From assembly GCF_026343955.1 (NCBI RefSeq), contig NZ_JAPKNI010000006.1:124001-188000 (forward strand): DNA of 64,000 bases, given 5' to 3'. Source of the DNA: Kaistia defluvii (GTDB taxonomy: Bacteria; Pseudomonadota; Alphaproteobacteria; Rhizobiales; Kaistiaceae). The notes beneath the pieces were generated by a model. That model worked only from the letters and a program-made list of their open reading frames with translations, did no database searches and was not told the DNA's origin. A program made the position numbers and the translations under genes. Position 1 is the stretch's first letter. Each line of letters starts with the position of its first letter. Of the stretch, positions 15,283 through 24,029 are shown one piece after another.

Positions 15283-16314
15283 ATGCCGAGCCGGCCGATT
15301 TCGATCCTCTATATCGACGATGATCCCGGGCTGACGCGTCTGGTGCAGAAGGCGCTTGGGCGGCGTGGCTATGCGGTCGAAGCATCGGCGACGGGGGAAA
15401 GCGGCCTGGCGCGGCTGGCGGCGGGTGGCATCGATGTCATCGCGCTCGACCACTATCTGCCGACCGGCACCGGCCTCGACTTCCTGCACCAGCTCGGCGC
15501 CATGCCCGACCGGCCGCCGGTCGTCTATGTCACCGCATCCGGCGATACGGCGGTGATCGTCGCGGCGCTCAAGGCCGGCGCCGCCGACTACGTGCCCAAG
15601 GCCGTGGGCGACGAGTTCCTGGAAATCCTGGGCAGCGCCATCGACCAGGCGGTCGAGAAGGGCCGCCTGCAGCGGGCGCGCGAGCTGGCCGAACAGGAAA
15701 CGCGCATCGCCAAGGAACGCGCCGAGGTCCTGCTGCACGAGGTCAATCACCGCGTGGCCAACAGCCTGGCCATTGTCGGCTCGATGATCCGCATGCAGGC
15801 CAACGCCGTCACCGAGCCGCAGGTCAAGCAGGCGCTTGGCGAGGTGCAGAGCCGGATCGCGGCGATCGCCGGCGTGCATCGCCGGCTGTATTCCTCCCAC
15901 GACGTGCGCGTCGTCGACCTGTCCGGCTATCTCGGCGGCCTGGTCAGCGAACTCGAGACGACGATGCGCGCCTCGGGCCATACCTCGACGACGCAATGCG
16001 ACATCGATGCGGTCGAGGTTCCCACCGACAAGGCGGTGACCATCGGCATCCTCGTCACCGAACTGGTGATCAACGCGTTCAAATACGCCTATCCCGGCAC
16101 CTTGAGCGGCCAGATCCGCGTCATCCTCAAGGCCGATCCGTCAAGCCGGCTTCAGCTTGCGGTCCAGGATGACGGCGTCGGCCGTCAAAGCGCGGATCCG
16201 CGCGGCACCGGCGTCGGCGGCAGGATCGTCAGCGCGATGGCGTCAAGCCTGGGCGCGACGATCGAATATTCGCAGCCGCCGGGCTGCTCGGCCAGCCTCG
16301 TCTTCGACATCTGA
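15283..16314 (+). CDS. Receiver-HWE/HisKA_2 hybrid histidine kinase
   Basis: A 343-residue soluble protein. Receiver domain (about 1-125) with Asp56 (IALDHYLP), a helical linker, then a HisKA_2/HWE-type kinase: His152 in LLHEVNHRVANSLAIVGSM, followed by an HATPase domain (VTELVINAFKYAYPG, DDGVGRQ, GTGVGGRIV). Three bases separate it from the upstream receiver gene. Kinases of this type are typical of alphaproteobacterial general stress and light signalling. Here it looks like the output or relay partner of the CHASE3 kinase. Confidence 0.88.
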   Translation: MPSRPISILYIDDDPGLTRLVQKALGRRGYAVEASATGESGLARLAAGGIDVIALDHYLPTGTGLDFLHQLGAMPDRPPVVYVTASGDTAVIVAALKAGAADYVPKAVGDEFLEILGSAIDQAVEKGRLQRARELAEQETRIAKERAEVLLHEVNHRVANSLAIVGSMIRMQANAVTEPQVKQALGEVQSRIAAIAGVHRRLYSSHDVRVVDLSGYLGGLVSELETTMRASGHTSTTQCDIDAVEVPTDKAVTIGILVTELVINAFKYAYPGTLSGQIRVILKADPSSRLQLAVQDDGVGRQSADPRGTGVGGRIVSAMASSLGATIEYSQPPGCSASLVFDI

Positions 16315-16349
16315 AGCCGGGGGGGCGGCGCCATTCCCGCCTTTCACGG

Positions 16350-16637
16350 GCAGGGCGGGGCGCTGCCATGGCCGCGCTGTTCGAGACGCCTCACCAGAAG
16401 CTCCACCCCGAGAGGATGGGCGAGGGGCTCGACGTGATCCAGGGCCTTGCGGCCACCGGGGTCACCATGCTTGTGGTGACGCACGAGATGGGTTTCGCCC
16501 GCCGCGTCGCCGATCGCGTCGTCTTCATGGAGGCGGGGCAGATCATCGAGCAGGGCAGCCCCGACGACCTCTTCGACAATCCGAAAACGGAGCGAGCCCG
16601 TGCCTTCCTCAGCGCCATCATGCACGGCGCCGCCTGA
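16350..16637 (+). pseudogene. Remnant of a polar amino-acid ABC transporter ATPase
   Basis: The C-terminal third of a GlnQ/HisP-type ATPase survives: VIQGLAATGVTMLVVTHEMG with the switch His, ARRVADRVVFMEAGQIIEQG and ERARAFLSAI. Walker A, Q-loop and signature are absent, and the Walker B/D-loop area is degraded (FETPHQKLHPE where DEPTSALDPE is expected). A reading of about 89 residues exists at 16368 but cannot be a working ATPase. It sits immediately upstream of the aminotransferase, suggesting a lost amino-acid uptake operon. Confidence 0.75.
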
Positions 16638-16663
16638 TCGTCCTCATCACGAAAGCCTGCCCG

Positions 16664-17836
16664 ATGATTGATACCCCCGTTGAAGCACGGCCCGCCGTTC
16701 GCGCGCTGTCCAGCTCGCTCATCCGCGAAGTCGCCAATGCCGCGATGGGCAAGGCCGACGTGCTGCCGTTCTGGTTCGGCGAATCCGACCGGGCGACCGC
16801 GCCCTTCATCCGCGACGCCGCCGCCGCGTCGCTGGCCGCGGGCGAGACCTTCTATGCCCAGAACCTCGGCCGCCCTTATCTGCGCGAGGCGATCGCCGCC
16901 TATCTGAGCGACCTGCATGGCCGCGACATCCCGTTCGAGCGGGTGGCGGCGACGGGATCCGGCATGACCGGTCTTCAGGTTGCCAACCAGCTGATCCTGT
17001 CGCCCGGAGACCGGGTCGTGGTGGTGACGCCGCTCTGGCCCAACATCAGCGAGGCGCCGCTGATCCTCGGCGCCAAGGTCGAGCGCGTTTCGCTGTCGGT
17101 CGAAAACGGGCGCTGGACGCTCGACGTCGACAAGCTGCTGGCGGCGCTGACGCCCGATACGCGCATGGTGATCATCAACTCGCCCAACAACCCGACCGGC
17201 TGGATGATCGACGACGAGAGCCTCCAGGCGATCCTCGCCCATTGCCGCAAGCACGGAATCTGGATCCTCGCCGACGACGTCTATGAGCGGCTGGTCTACG
17301 ACCCCGCGCCGCGCTCGGCGCCGTCCTTCCTGCGTCATTATCAGCCGGGCGACCGGATCATTTCGGTCAACAGCTTCTCGAAATCCTGGTCGATGACCGG
17401 CTGGCGCATTGGCTGGATGGTGCTGCCGGAGCCGCTGGCCCAGGACGCGACCAAGCTCGTGGAATACAATTTCTCCTGCATCTTCGAGCCGACGCAGCGC
17501 GCCGCCACCACGGCCCTTGTCGAGGGCGAGGCGGAGGTCGCGCGGATGCGCGCGCAGATGGTCAGCACGCGCGAATTCCTCGTCGACGGTCTGCGCCGGC
17601 TGAACCGCGTCAGGGTCCCCGACGCCGGCGGCGCGATGTACGCCTTCCTGAAGATCGAGGGCTATGACGATTCGCTGGAACTGGCGCAGCGCCTGGTGCG
17701 CGAGACCGGCCTCGGCCTCGCGCCCGGCCGCGCCTTCGGCCCGGAAGGCGAGGGCTGGCTGCGCTGGTGCCACGCGACCTCCGAAGAGAAGCTCGCGGAA
17801 GGCCTCGGCCGCCTGCGCGACTTCCTGAGCCGCTAG
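16664..17836 (+). CDS. PLP-dependent class I/II aminotransferase
   Basis: A 390-residue fold-type I aminotransferase. Visible: NSPNNPTGW with the conserved Asn, LADDVYERLVYD with the Asp that pairs with the pyridine nitrogen and the Tyr, SVNSFSKSWSMTGWRIGW with the Schiff-base Lys, and a C-terminal Arg for the substrate carboxylate (GWLRWCHA). It resembles aspartate/aromatic-type aminotransferases; the amino donor is not determinable. The ribosome site is weak. The upstream ABC remnant suggests an ancestral amino-acid uptake context. Confidence 0.87.
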   Translation: MIDTPVEARPAVRALSSSLIREVANAAMGKADVLPFWFGESDRATAPFIRDAAAASLAAGETFYAQNLGRPYLREAIAAYLSDLHGRDIPFERVAATGSGMTGLQVANQLILSPGDRVVVVTPLWPNISEAPLILGAKVERVSLSVENGRWTLDVDKLLAALTPDTRMVIINSPNNPTGWMIDDESLQAILAHCRKHGIWILADDVYERLVYDPAPRSAPSFLRHYQPGDRIISVNSFSKSWSMTGWRIGWMVLPEPLAQDATKLVEYNFSCIFEPTQRAATTALVEGEAEVARMRAQMVSTREFLVDGLRRLNRVRVPDAGGAMYAFLKIEGYDDSLELAQRLVRETGLGLAPGRAFGPEGEGWLRWCHATSEEKLAEGLGRLRDFLSR

Positions 17837-17870
17837 GACCGGCGGGGCTCCGGCCATCCGGCCGGGGGCA

Positions 17871-19322
17871 TCACGAGGGCGAGGCGCTCCGCGCCTTGTC
17901 CCGCCGTGCCGCCATCCCGATCGCCGCGTCCAGCACAGTGAAGACGCGCTCGTCCTGGCATTGCGAGACGTTGAAGCGCAGATGGCTGCCGGCGGTTTGC
18001 GCGACGCTGAACGCGTTGCCGGGCGCCAGCACGATCCCTTGCTCCAGCGCCGCCCGGGCGACATCGGCGGCATCGATCCCCTCGGGCAGCCGGCACCAGA
18101 GGAACATGCCGGCCTGAGGCTCGATCCAGGGCACCAGCCCCAGGGCCCGCAGCTTCGCGCCGACCTCCAGCCGCGCGCGCGAAAGACGCAGGCGCAGCGC
18201 CTCCAGATGCTTGCGATAGCCGCCATCGCGCAGCACGGCCAGCGTCAGCTCGGCATTGAGTCGCCCGCCGCCAAAGGTGGTGGCGATCTTCAGATCGATC
18301 AGCCCTTCGATCCAGTCTGGACGCGTGGCGATGAAGCCGCAGCGCGCCGAGGCGGAAAGCGTCTTGGAGAAGCTGCCGATCTGGATCACCCGCTCCAGCC
18401 CGTCGAAGGCCGCCAGCCGCGGCGCGGGCAGGGCCTCGAAATCGGCGAAGATGTCATCCTCGATGATGGTGAGCGCGAACTGCTCGGCGAGCTTCAGCAC
18501 GCGATGCGCGATGACGGGCGAGAGCGTCGCGCCGGTCGGATTGTGGATCGCCGAATTGGTGATGTAGAGGCGCGGCCGCCGCTCGGCGCAAACCTGCGCG
18601 AACGCCTCGATATCGGGGCCGTTCGGCGTGTAGGGCACGCTGACGATGACGACGCGATGCGCCTTCAGCAACGCCTGGAAATTGAAATAGCAGGGGTCGT
18701 CGACGAGCACGACGTCGCCGGGCTCGACCAGGAAGCGGCAGAGCAGGTCGATGCTCTGCGTGCCCGAATCCGTCAGCAGGATCTGGTCCGGTGGCGCCTC
18801 GACGCCCTTCTCGGCCAGCCGGCGGCCGATCAACTGGCGCAGTGGCGCCAGGCCGAGCGGCGTGCCGTAATCGCTGAGCGCCGCGCTGTCGGCGCGCGAC
18901 AGCCCCCGAAGTGCTCGGCGCAGCCCGTCCTCCGGAAACCACGTCGGCGGCAGCCAGCCGCATCCGGGCTTCAGGTCGTCGTCGCCGGCATCGAGCGACT
19001 GACGCGACACCCAGAACGGATCGATCTCGCGGTCGAGCTTCGGCCCGATTTCCGAAAGCGCCAGCGGCGCCGTCTGGCTGGCGACATAGAAGCCCGAGCC
19101 CGGCCGCGACTGGATCAGCCCTTCGCCGACCAGCCGCTCATAGGCTTCCACCACCGTCGACGTCGAGACGCGAAGGCTCGCCGCCAGCGCGCGGATCGAC
19201 GGCAGCTTCGCGCCGGCCGTCAGGCTGCGATTGGCGACGCGCTGCCGGATCACGGCCATGACCTGCGCGGTGAGCGTGCCGTCCCCGGCGATCCTGTCCA
19301 TCCGTATTGTTCCCGTCGCCAT
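17871..19322 (-). CDS. MocR/PdxR-type GntR-aminotransferase regulator
   Basis: A GntR winged helix (about residues 15-80: GAKLPSIRALAASLRVSTST, VVEAYERLVGEGLI) is fused to a class I aminotransferase-like domain with NPTGATLSP, IIEDDIFADF and the PLP Lys in GSFSKTLSASARCGF. These regulators sense PLP or amino-compound adducts. It diverges from a DMT-type exporter, the classic partner layout, and a palindrome lies between them. ATG 19322 is used; 19301 (MDRIAGD) is equally plausible and would place the palindrome clear of the coding region. About 483 residues. Confidence 0.88.
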   Translation of the reverse strand: MATGTIRMDRIAGDGTLTAQVMAVIRQRVANRSLTAGAKLPSIRALAASLRVSTSTVVEAYERLVGEGLIQSRPGSGFYVASQTAPLALSEIGPKLDREIDPFWVSRQSLDAGDDDLKPGCGWLPPTWFPEDGLRRALRGLSRADSAALSDYGTPLGLAPLRQLIGRRLAEKGVEAPPDQILLTDSGTQSIDLLCRFLVEPGDVVLVDDPCYFNFQALLKAHRVVIVSVPYTPNGPDIEAFAQVCAERRPRLYITNSAIHNPTGATLSPVIAHRVLKLAEQFALTIIEDDIFADFEALPAPRLAAFDGLERVIQIGSFSKTLSASARCGFIATRPDWIEGLIDLKIATTFGGGRLNAELTLAVLRDGGYRKHLEALRLRLSRARLEVGAKLRALGLVPWIEPQAGMFLWCRLPEGIDAADVARAALEQGIVLAPGNAFSVAQTAGSHLRFNVSQCQDERVFTVLDAAIGMAARRDKARSASPS

Positions 19323-19323
19323 A

Positions 19324-19341
19324 ACAGTTTCAGTCAACTGT
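19324..19341. promoter_or_regulatory. Inverted repeat in the MocR/exporter divergent region
   Basis: ACAGTT-TCAGTC-AACTGT is a perfect 6-6-6 inverted repeat directly upstream of the MocR start. It is a good candidate operator for the regulator, controlling itself and the DMT exporter. Confidence 0.5.
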
Positions 19342-19408
19342 ACCGCTCTGTCCCTAGTCGCAAAAGCCCCCGCAGGCAATGAAGCGCTGGATCTCCAAGA
19401 GGTGCGAC

Positions 19409-20272
19409 ATGGACAAGGCGACGAGCGGCTGGATCAGCGGATTTATCGGCGTGCTCATCTTCAGCGGCTCGCTGCCGGCGACCCGGACGGCCGTGCTGCA
19501 GTTCGATCCGGTCTTCCTGACCGTGGCGCGCGCCGCGATCGCCGGCCTGCTGGCGCTTGCGCTGCTGATGCTGCTCCGCCAGAAGCGGCCGGCGCGCGAA
19601 GACCTGCTGCCGCTCGCCGTCGTGGCGGGGGGCGTGGTGCTGGGCTTTCCGCTGCTGACGGCGCTGGCGCTCCAGCACGTCACCTCGGCCCATTCGATCG
19701 TCTTCATCGGCCTGCTGCCGCTTTCGACCGCGATCTTCGGCGTGATCCGCGGCGGCGAGCGGCCGCGACCGGCCTTCTGGATCTTTTCCGGGCTTGGCAG
19801 CGCGGCGGTCGCCGGCTTCGCGCTGGCGCAGGGGCTGACGGCCTCGCCGACGGGCGACCTGCTGATGCTGGCGGCGATCCTCGTCTGCGGCCTCGGCTAT
19901 GCCGAGGGCGGCCGGCTTTCGCGCACCATCGGCGGCTGGCAGGTGATCTCCTGGGCGCTGGTGCTGTCGCTGCCGGTGATGCTGGCGGTATCGGTGCTCT
20001 ACTGGCCGCCCAGCTTCGCCGGCATCGGTGCGCCGGCCTGGCTCAGCCTCGGCTATGTCTCGCTGTTCAGCATGCTGATCGGCTTCGTGTTCTGGTATCG
20101 CGGCCTGGCCAGGGGCGGCATCGCGGCTGTCGGCCAGCTGCAATTGCTGCAGCCCTTCTTTGGCCTGGCGCTCGCCGCCTGGCTGCTGCGGGAACCCGTC
20201 AGCTGGATGATGGTGGTGGTGACGCTGGCCGTCATCGCCTGCGTCGCCGGCGCCCGGCGGTTCGCACGCTGA
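19409..20272 (+). CDS. EamA/DMT-family transporter
   Basis: A 287-residue inner-membrane protein with about ten helices in two EamA repeats (first GVLIFSGSLPATRTAVLQFDP..., second GAPAWLSLGYVSLFSMLIGF...). DMT carriers next to MocR regulators commonly export amino acids or related metabolites. The ATG at 19409 has GAGGTG seven bases upstream; an earlier ATG at 19379 lacks a site. Substrate unknown. Confidence 0.85.
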   Translation: MDKATSGWISGFIGVLIFSGSLPATRTAVLQFDPVFLTVARAAIAGLLALALLMLLRQKRPAREDLLPLAVVAGGVVLGFPLLTALALQHVTSAHSIVFIGLLPLSTAIFGVIRGGERPRPAFWIFSGLGSAAVAGFALAQGLTASPTGDLLMLAAILVCGLGYAEGGRLSRTIGGWQVISWALVLSLPVMLAVSVLYWPPSFAGIGAPAWLSLGYVSLFSMLIGFVFWYRGLARGGIAAVGQLQLLQPFFGLALAAWLLREPVSWMMVVVTLAVIACVAGARRFAR

Positions 20273-20294
20273 GGGCCTTGGGTGGACGGGAAGA

Positions 20295-20410
20295 CCCTCA
20301 CGCCAGCCCTCTCCCGCGCGCGGGAGAGGGAGCGATCGCGCCTGACCTCGACCTTTCCACCGCGCCGGCGGAAAGCCCTCGCCCGCGCGCGGGGGAGGGC
20401 TGGGTGAGGG
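20295..20410. repeat. Nested palindromic intergenic element
   Basis: The outer arms CCCTCACGCCAGCCCTC and, inverted, GAGGGCTGGGTGAGGG enclose two inner palindromes (CCCTCTCCCGCGCGCGGGAG and CCCTCGCCCGCGCGCGGGGG). The whole could fold as a cruciform. It lies in the 279-base gap after the DMT gene and shares the GGGTGAGGG arm with the element at 961-1210, so it is likely the same family of rhizobial palindromic elements. Confidence 0.7.
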
Positions 20411-20551
20411 CCTCGCTTCCCGATTCAACCTCTCGGCCACACCCGGCGACAGATCGTTCACCGAACCCTGCGTGGCGGGGGCGGGTCGGCTCGCCTACAT
20501 TCCCTCTCGAACGAGCGCGGCCTTTCCGCGCTTCCGAAACGGGAGATTCCC

Positions 20552-21481
20552 ATGTCGAACGGTATCCACCACGTCACCGCGATCTCCGGCCCGGCGCGGC
20601 GCAATCTCGAATTCTATGCCGGCGTGCTCGGCCTTCGCCTCGTCAAGAAGACGGTCAATTTCGACGATCCGCGCACCTATCACTTCTACTATGGCGACGA
20701 GATCGGCCATCCCGGCACCATCCTGACCTTCTTCCCCTGGGAGCATGCGGCAACCGGGCAGGTCGGCCGCGGCGAGACCTTCGAGACCGCCTTCCGCGTG
20801 CCCTCATCGTCCATCGGCTACTGGACGCAGCGCTTCCTGGAGAAGGGCGTTTCGCACGAGACGCCGTCGCGCCGCTTCGGCGAACCGGTGCTCGCCTTCC
20901 GCGACCCGGACGGCATGCGGCTGGAGCTGGTCGGCGTCGCCGGAGCCGAGGGCGAGCCCGGCTTCAGCGCGGGCGACATCCCGGCCGAGCATGCGCTTCG
21001 CGGCTTCCATTCCGTGACGCTGCTGCTCGACGACGCCGCCGCGACCGGCGCGATCCTGAGCGACGTCTTCGGCTTCCAGAAGGGCGGAAGCGAGGCGGCG
21101 ACGCAGCGCTACCAGGCCGAGGGCACGACGCTGGGCGGCATCGTCGATCTCCGGGTCGTCGGCGGCTTTCCACGCGGCAATCTCGGCGCCGGCACGGTGC
21201 ACCACGTGGCCTTCCGCGCGGCGGATGACGCGGCGCAGGAAGCGATGGTTCGCAAGCTGGCCGAGAACCACGGCCAGCGCACGACGGCCCAGAAGAACCG
21301 CGACTACTTCCGCTCGGTCTATTTCCGCGAGCCGGGCGGCGTGCTGTTCGAGATCGCCACCGACGTGCCGGGCTTCGCGGTCGACGAGCCGCAGGCAAGC
21401 CTCGGCCAGTCGCTGAAGCTGCCGGCCTTCCTCGAGCCGCGCCGCGCCGAACTCGAAGCCGTCCTGCCCGAACTGGCCTGA
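20552..21481 (+). CDS. Ring-cleaving dioxygenase / glyoxalase-fold protein (MhqO-like)
   Basis: A 309-residue VOC-superfamily protein with two halves. The N-terminal half starts IHHVTAISGPARRNLEFYAGVLGLRLVKKT and has GHPGTILTFF and MRLELVG. The C-terminal half has GFHSVTLLLDD, TVHHVAFRA and a final metal-ligand-like GVLFEIATD. This layout matches MhqO/LinE-like hydroquinone or catechol-type dioxygenases. A GGGAGA ribosome site precedes the ATG. The natural substrate is unknown; relatives detoxify quinones. Confidence 0.85.
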   Translation: MSNGIHHVTAISGPARRNLEFYAGVLGLRLVKKTVNFDDPRTYHFYYGDEIGHPGTILTFFPWEHAATGQVGRGETFETAFRVPSSSIGYWTQRFLEKGVSHETPSRRFGEPVLAFRDPDGMRLELVGVAGAEGEPGFSAGDIPAEHALRGFHSVTLLLDDAAATGAILSDVFGFQKGGSEAATQRYQAEGTTLGGIVDLRVVGGFPRGNLGAGTVHHVAFRAADDAAQEAMVRKLAENHGQRTTAQKNRDYFRSVYFREPGGVLFEIATDVPGFAVDEPQASLGQSLKLPAFLEPRRAELEAVLPELA

Positions 21482-21514
21482 GGCTTGGTCTCGGACGACG
21501 AAACCGAAACAAGA

Positions 21515-21550
21515 AAGCCCGCGCGGAGCGATCCGCGCGGGCTTCTGTTT
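21515..21550 (+). terminator. Rho-independent terminator after the dioxygenase gene
   Basis: AAGCCCGCGCGGA-GCGA-TCCGCGCGGGCTT hairpin followed by CTGTTT. It lies between the convergent dioxygenase (plus) and MHS permease (minus) genes and may serve both; on the minus strand the stem is followed by TCTTG. Confidence 0.85.
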
Positions 21551-21579
21551 ATTGTGGCTTGGCGGGAGGTCGAGACGCC

Positions 21580-22932
21580 TCAGGCGTTGATGTCGACGTC
21601 CTTGGTTTCCTTGCCGAGCACCAGCGCGATCAGAGTCAGCAGGCCCATGGCCGAGAGATAGACGCCGACCCAGAACGGGCTGCCGCCGCCATAGCTCCAG
21701 AGCGCCACCGCGATGAACGGCGCGACCGCCGCGCCCAGGATCGACGAGACGTTGTAGGAAATGCCCGAGCCGGTATAGCGCACATTGGCGGGGAACAGTT
21801 CCGGCAGCAGCGCGCCCATCGGGCCGAAGGTCATGCCCATCAGCGTGAAGCCGAGGATCAGCCAGGCCATGACGCCGAACGTGCCGAGGGACAGGATCGG
21901 CACCCAGAGCAGGCCGAACAGGATGATGCCGAGCGTGACCCAGATCAGCGTCTTGCGGCGGCCCCAGCGATCGGCCCAGGGGCCGGAGGCCAGCGTGAAG
22001 ATGCCGAAGAACACGACGCCGGCGATCATCATCAGCACGAAGGTGCGATAATCGAAGCCGAGGCCCGGCAGCGGCGCGTTGACGCCGGCGCGGCCATAGC
22101 TGAGCGAGAACGTCGTCATCAGGTAGAACAGCACATAGGTCGCCAGCATGTAGAAGGTGCCGAGGATCAGCTCCTTCCAGTGCAGCTTGAAGGCGGCGGC
22201 GAGCGGCACCTTCTGGACCTTGCCGGTCTCGACCGTCTTCTCGAAGGCGTTGCTCTCGACCAGGTTGAGGCGGACCCAGAGGCCGACGATCACCATCACG
22301 GCCGAGAACAGGAACGGAATGCGCCAGCCCCATTCGAGGAAGGCGGTCGACGGGCGCGACGGATCATCGGAGGGCAGCAGCGCCGCGATGAGCAGGAACA
22401 GGCCGTTGGCGATGATGAAGCCGAGCGGCGCGCCGAGCTGCGGGAAGGTGCCGAAGATGGCGCGCTTTCCGGGCGGTGCGTTCTCGGTCGCGACCAGCGC
22501 CGCGCCGCTCCACTCGCCGCCGAGCGCGAAGCCCTGGGCGAGACGCAGGATTACCAGCATGGCGGGAGCCAGCCAGCCGACCGTGCCATAGGTCGGCAGC
22601 AGGCCGATCAGGAAGGTGGCGATGCCCATGGTGAGCAGGGCGCCAACCAGCGTGATCTTGCGGCCGCGCTTGTCGCCCATATGACCGAAGAAGATGGCGC
22701 CGAGCGGGCGCGCCACCATCGCCGCGCCGAACACGGCGAAGGAGGCGAGCAGCGCCGTGGTGTCGTTGCCGGTCGGGAAGAACAGGTGCGGGAACACCAG
22801 CACCGCCGCCGTGGCGTAGACGTAGAAATCGTAGAATTCGATGGTGGTGCCGACGAGACTGGCGAGGAGGACGCGAGCGCGCGAATTGGCCGGCGCGGCG
22901 TTCCTTGCTGTCGCGGCGAGGGTCGATGCCAT
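21580..22932 (-). CDS. MHS-family MFS metabolite:proton symporter
   Basis: About 450 residues with twelve helices. Typical MHS signatures: GTTIEFYDFYVYATAA in helix 1, GHMGDKRGRKITL in the 2-3 loop, and RLAQGFALGGEWSGA in helix 4. Family members take up shikimate, alpha-ketoglutarate, proline-betaine and similar acids; the substrate here is unresolved. ATG 22932 has GGAG at suitable distance; ATG 22941 is possible. Confidence 0.88.
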   Translation of the reverse strand: MASTLAATARNAAPANSRARVLLASLVGTTIEFYDFYVYATAAVLVFPHLFFPTGNDTTALLASFAVFGAAMVARPLGAIFFGHMGDKRGRKITLVGALLTMGIATFLIGLLPTYGTVGWLAPAMLVILRLAQGFALGGEWSGAALVATENAPPGKRAIFGTFPQLGAPLGFIIANGLFLLIAALLPSDDPSRPSTAFLEWGWRIPFLFSAVMVIVGLWVRLNLVESNAFEKTVETGKVQKVPLAAAFKLHWKELILGTFYMLATYVLFYLMTTFSLSYGRAGVNAPLPGLGFDYRTFVLMMIAGVVFFGIFTLASGPWADRWGRRKTLIWVTLGIILFGLLWVPILSLGTFGVMAWLILGFTLMGMTFGPMGALLPELFPANVRYTGSGISYNVSSILGAAVAPFIAVALWSYGGGSPFWVGVYLSAMGLLTLIALVLGKETKDVDINA

Positions 22933-23261
22933 GAGTACCATGCTCCAAGGGGACGCGGCAGCGGCGACAGGCAGTGTCCTCGTCCGGATCAGGCTGGCGA
23001 TGGCAAGCTGGCAGGTCGCGGGCGCGGCGACGGGCGCCGTTGCTTTGCGTCAAGATGATGGCAGTGGCTATAGCCGAGCTTTGGCCCGAATGCACCCATG
23101 AATCGCCGCTTTTCGGGCGGCGACAGCGATCTGGCGTCAATCGCGAAGGTTGCGCCGTGTGCCGGAGCAAGACGACGCGCAAAATCGGGTTCGCGCGTCG
23201 AAGTCGTGTCGATGTCGATGACACGCATCGCGTGCCGGAAATCGCCTGGCGGGTGCCGGGC

Positions 23262-23504
23262 TTACTTGTCGGCCATGCGCTTCAGGCGGTCGAGCACTTC
23301 GGCGACGACGATGTTCGGCGGCGGCTGGCGGGTGCCGGCCTTGAGGTTGCTCGGCACGTTCAGCCGCTGCTTGACGGCTTCGATGTCGACATCCTTGGCG
23401 CCGGGGATCGAGGCGACGAAGGCCATGATCGCCGTCATGCCGGCATCGATGTTGCGCATGGCGTGGTTGATCTCGTCGATCAAAGCCTTGGTATTGGTGT
23501 CCAT
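23262..23504 (-). CDS. Small hypothetical protein
   Basis: An 80-residue mostly helical protein (MDTNTKALIDEINHAMRNI..., ending EVLDRLKRMADK) without signal peptide or membrane helix. The start has AAGGAGAA about ten bases upstream; an in-frame GTG at 23522 precedes it. No family recognised. It stands alone between the MHS permease and the autotransporter region. Confidence 0.6.
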   Translation of the reverse strand: MDTNTKALIDEINHAMRNIDAGMTAIMAFVASIPGAKDVDIEAVKQRLNVPSNLKAGTRQPPPNIVVAEVLDRLKRMADK

Positions 23505-24029
23505 TCCGCCGTTCTCCTTCACTAGGCGCGGCTTGATCCCATGAATTGGCGAGGCTGTCGAATCCGGGCGAAGGCCGGTTCGGCAGAGCCGGCGGATGAC
23601 GCAGGCGCGAACTGATTCGCGGGCCCGCCACGCCGGATTTCCCTGTGTCGTTAGGGCAACAAACGGGGGAATTCGTCGGCGCTGGCGACGGCCGATTGCT
23701 TAATGAGCGGGCTGGAGATGCCGTTGGGTAATTCGCATCCCTTACAAATTATCGAAAACACAAATGGTTCAAAATCCGAACTATTCCACGCATGGACGTC
23801 CGTAACGATCGACGCCGTCCCATGGTTAACGGCCTTGGACTCCCCAGGGTTGTGAAATCCACCCTCTAGGTTGCGCTCTCTGGACAATCCGGCTGGTTCC
23901 ATCTCGTATCTCAGCCATGAGATCGGATCGACCTCTACGGCGGGGGCATGTCGTGGTGGGGGTCCGGCGGGCGGCCGGGGCGTGGGGAGGATCCTGCTTC
24001 GCGGCACGAACATGCGGGGAGCGGCAGGG
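23505..24029. other. Gene-free upstream region of the autotransporter
   Basis: About 525 bases with no credible gene. An AT-richer stretch (about 23700-23800: ATTCGCATCCCTTACAAATT, CGAAAACACAAATGGTTC) probably carries the autotransporter promoter. In-frame codons continue upstream of 24030, but they lack signal-peptide character. Confidence 0.4.
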
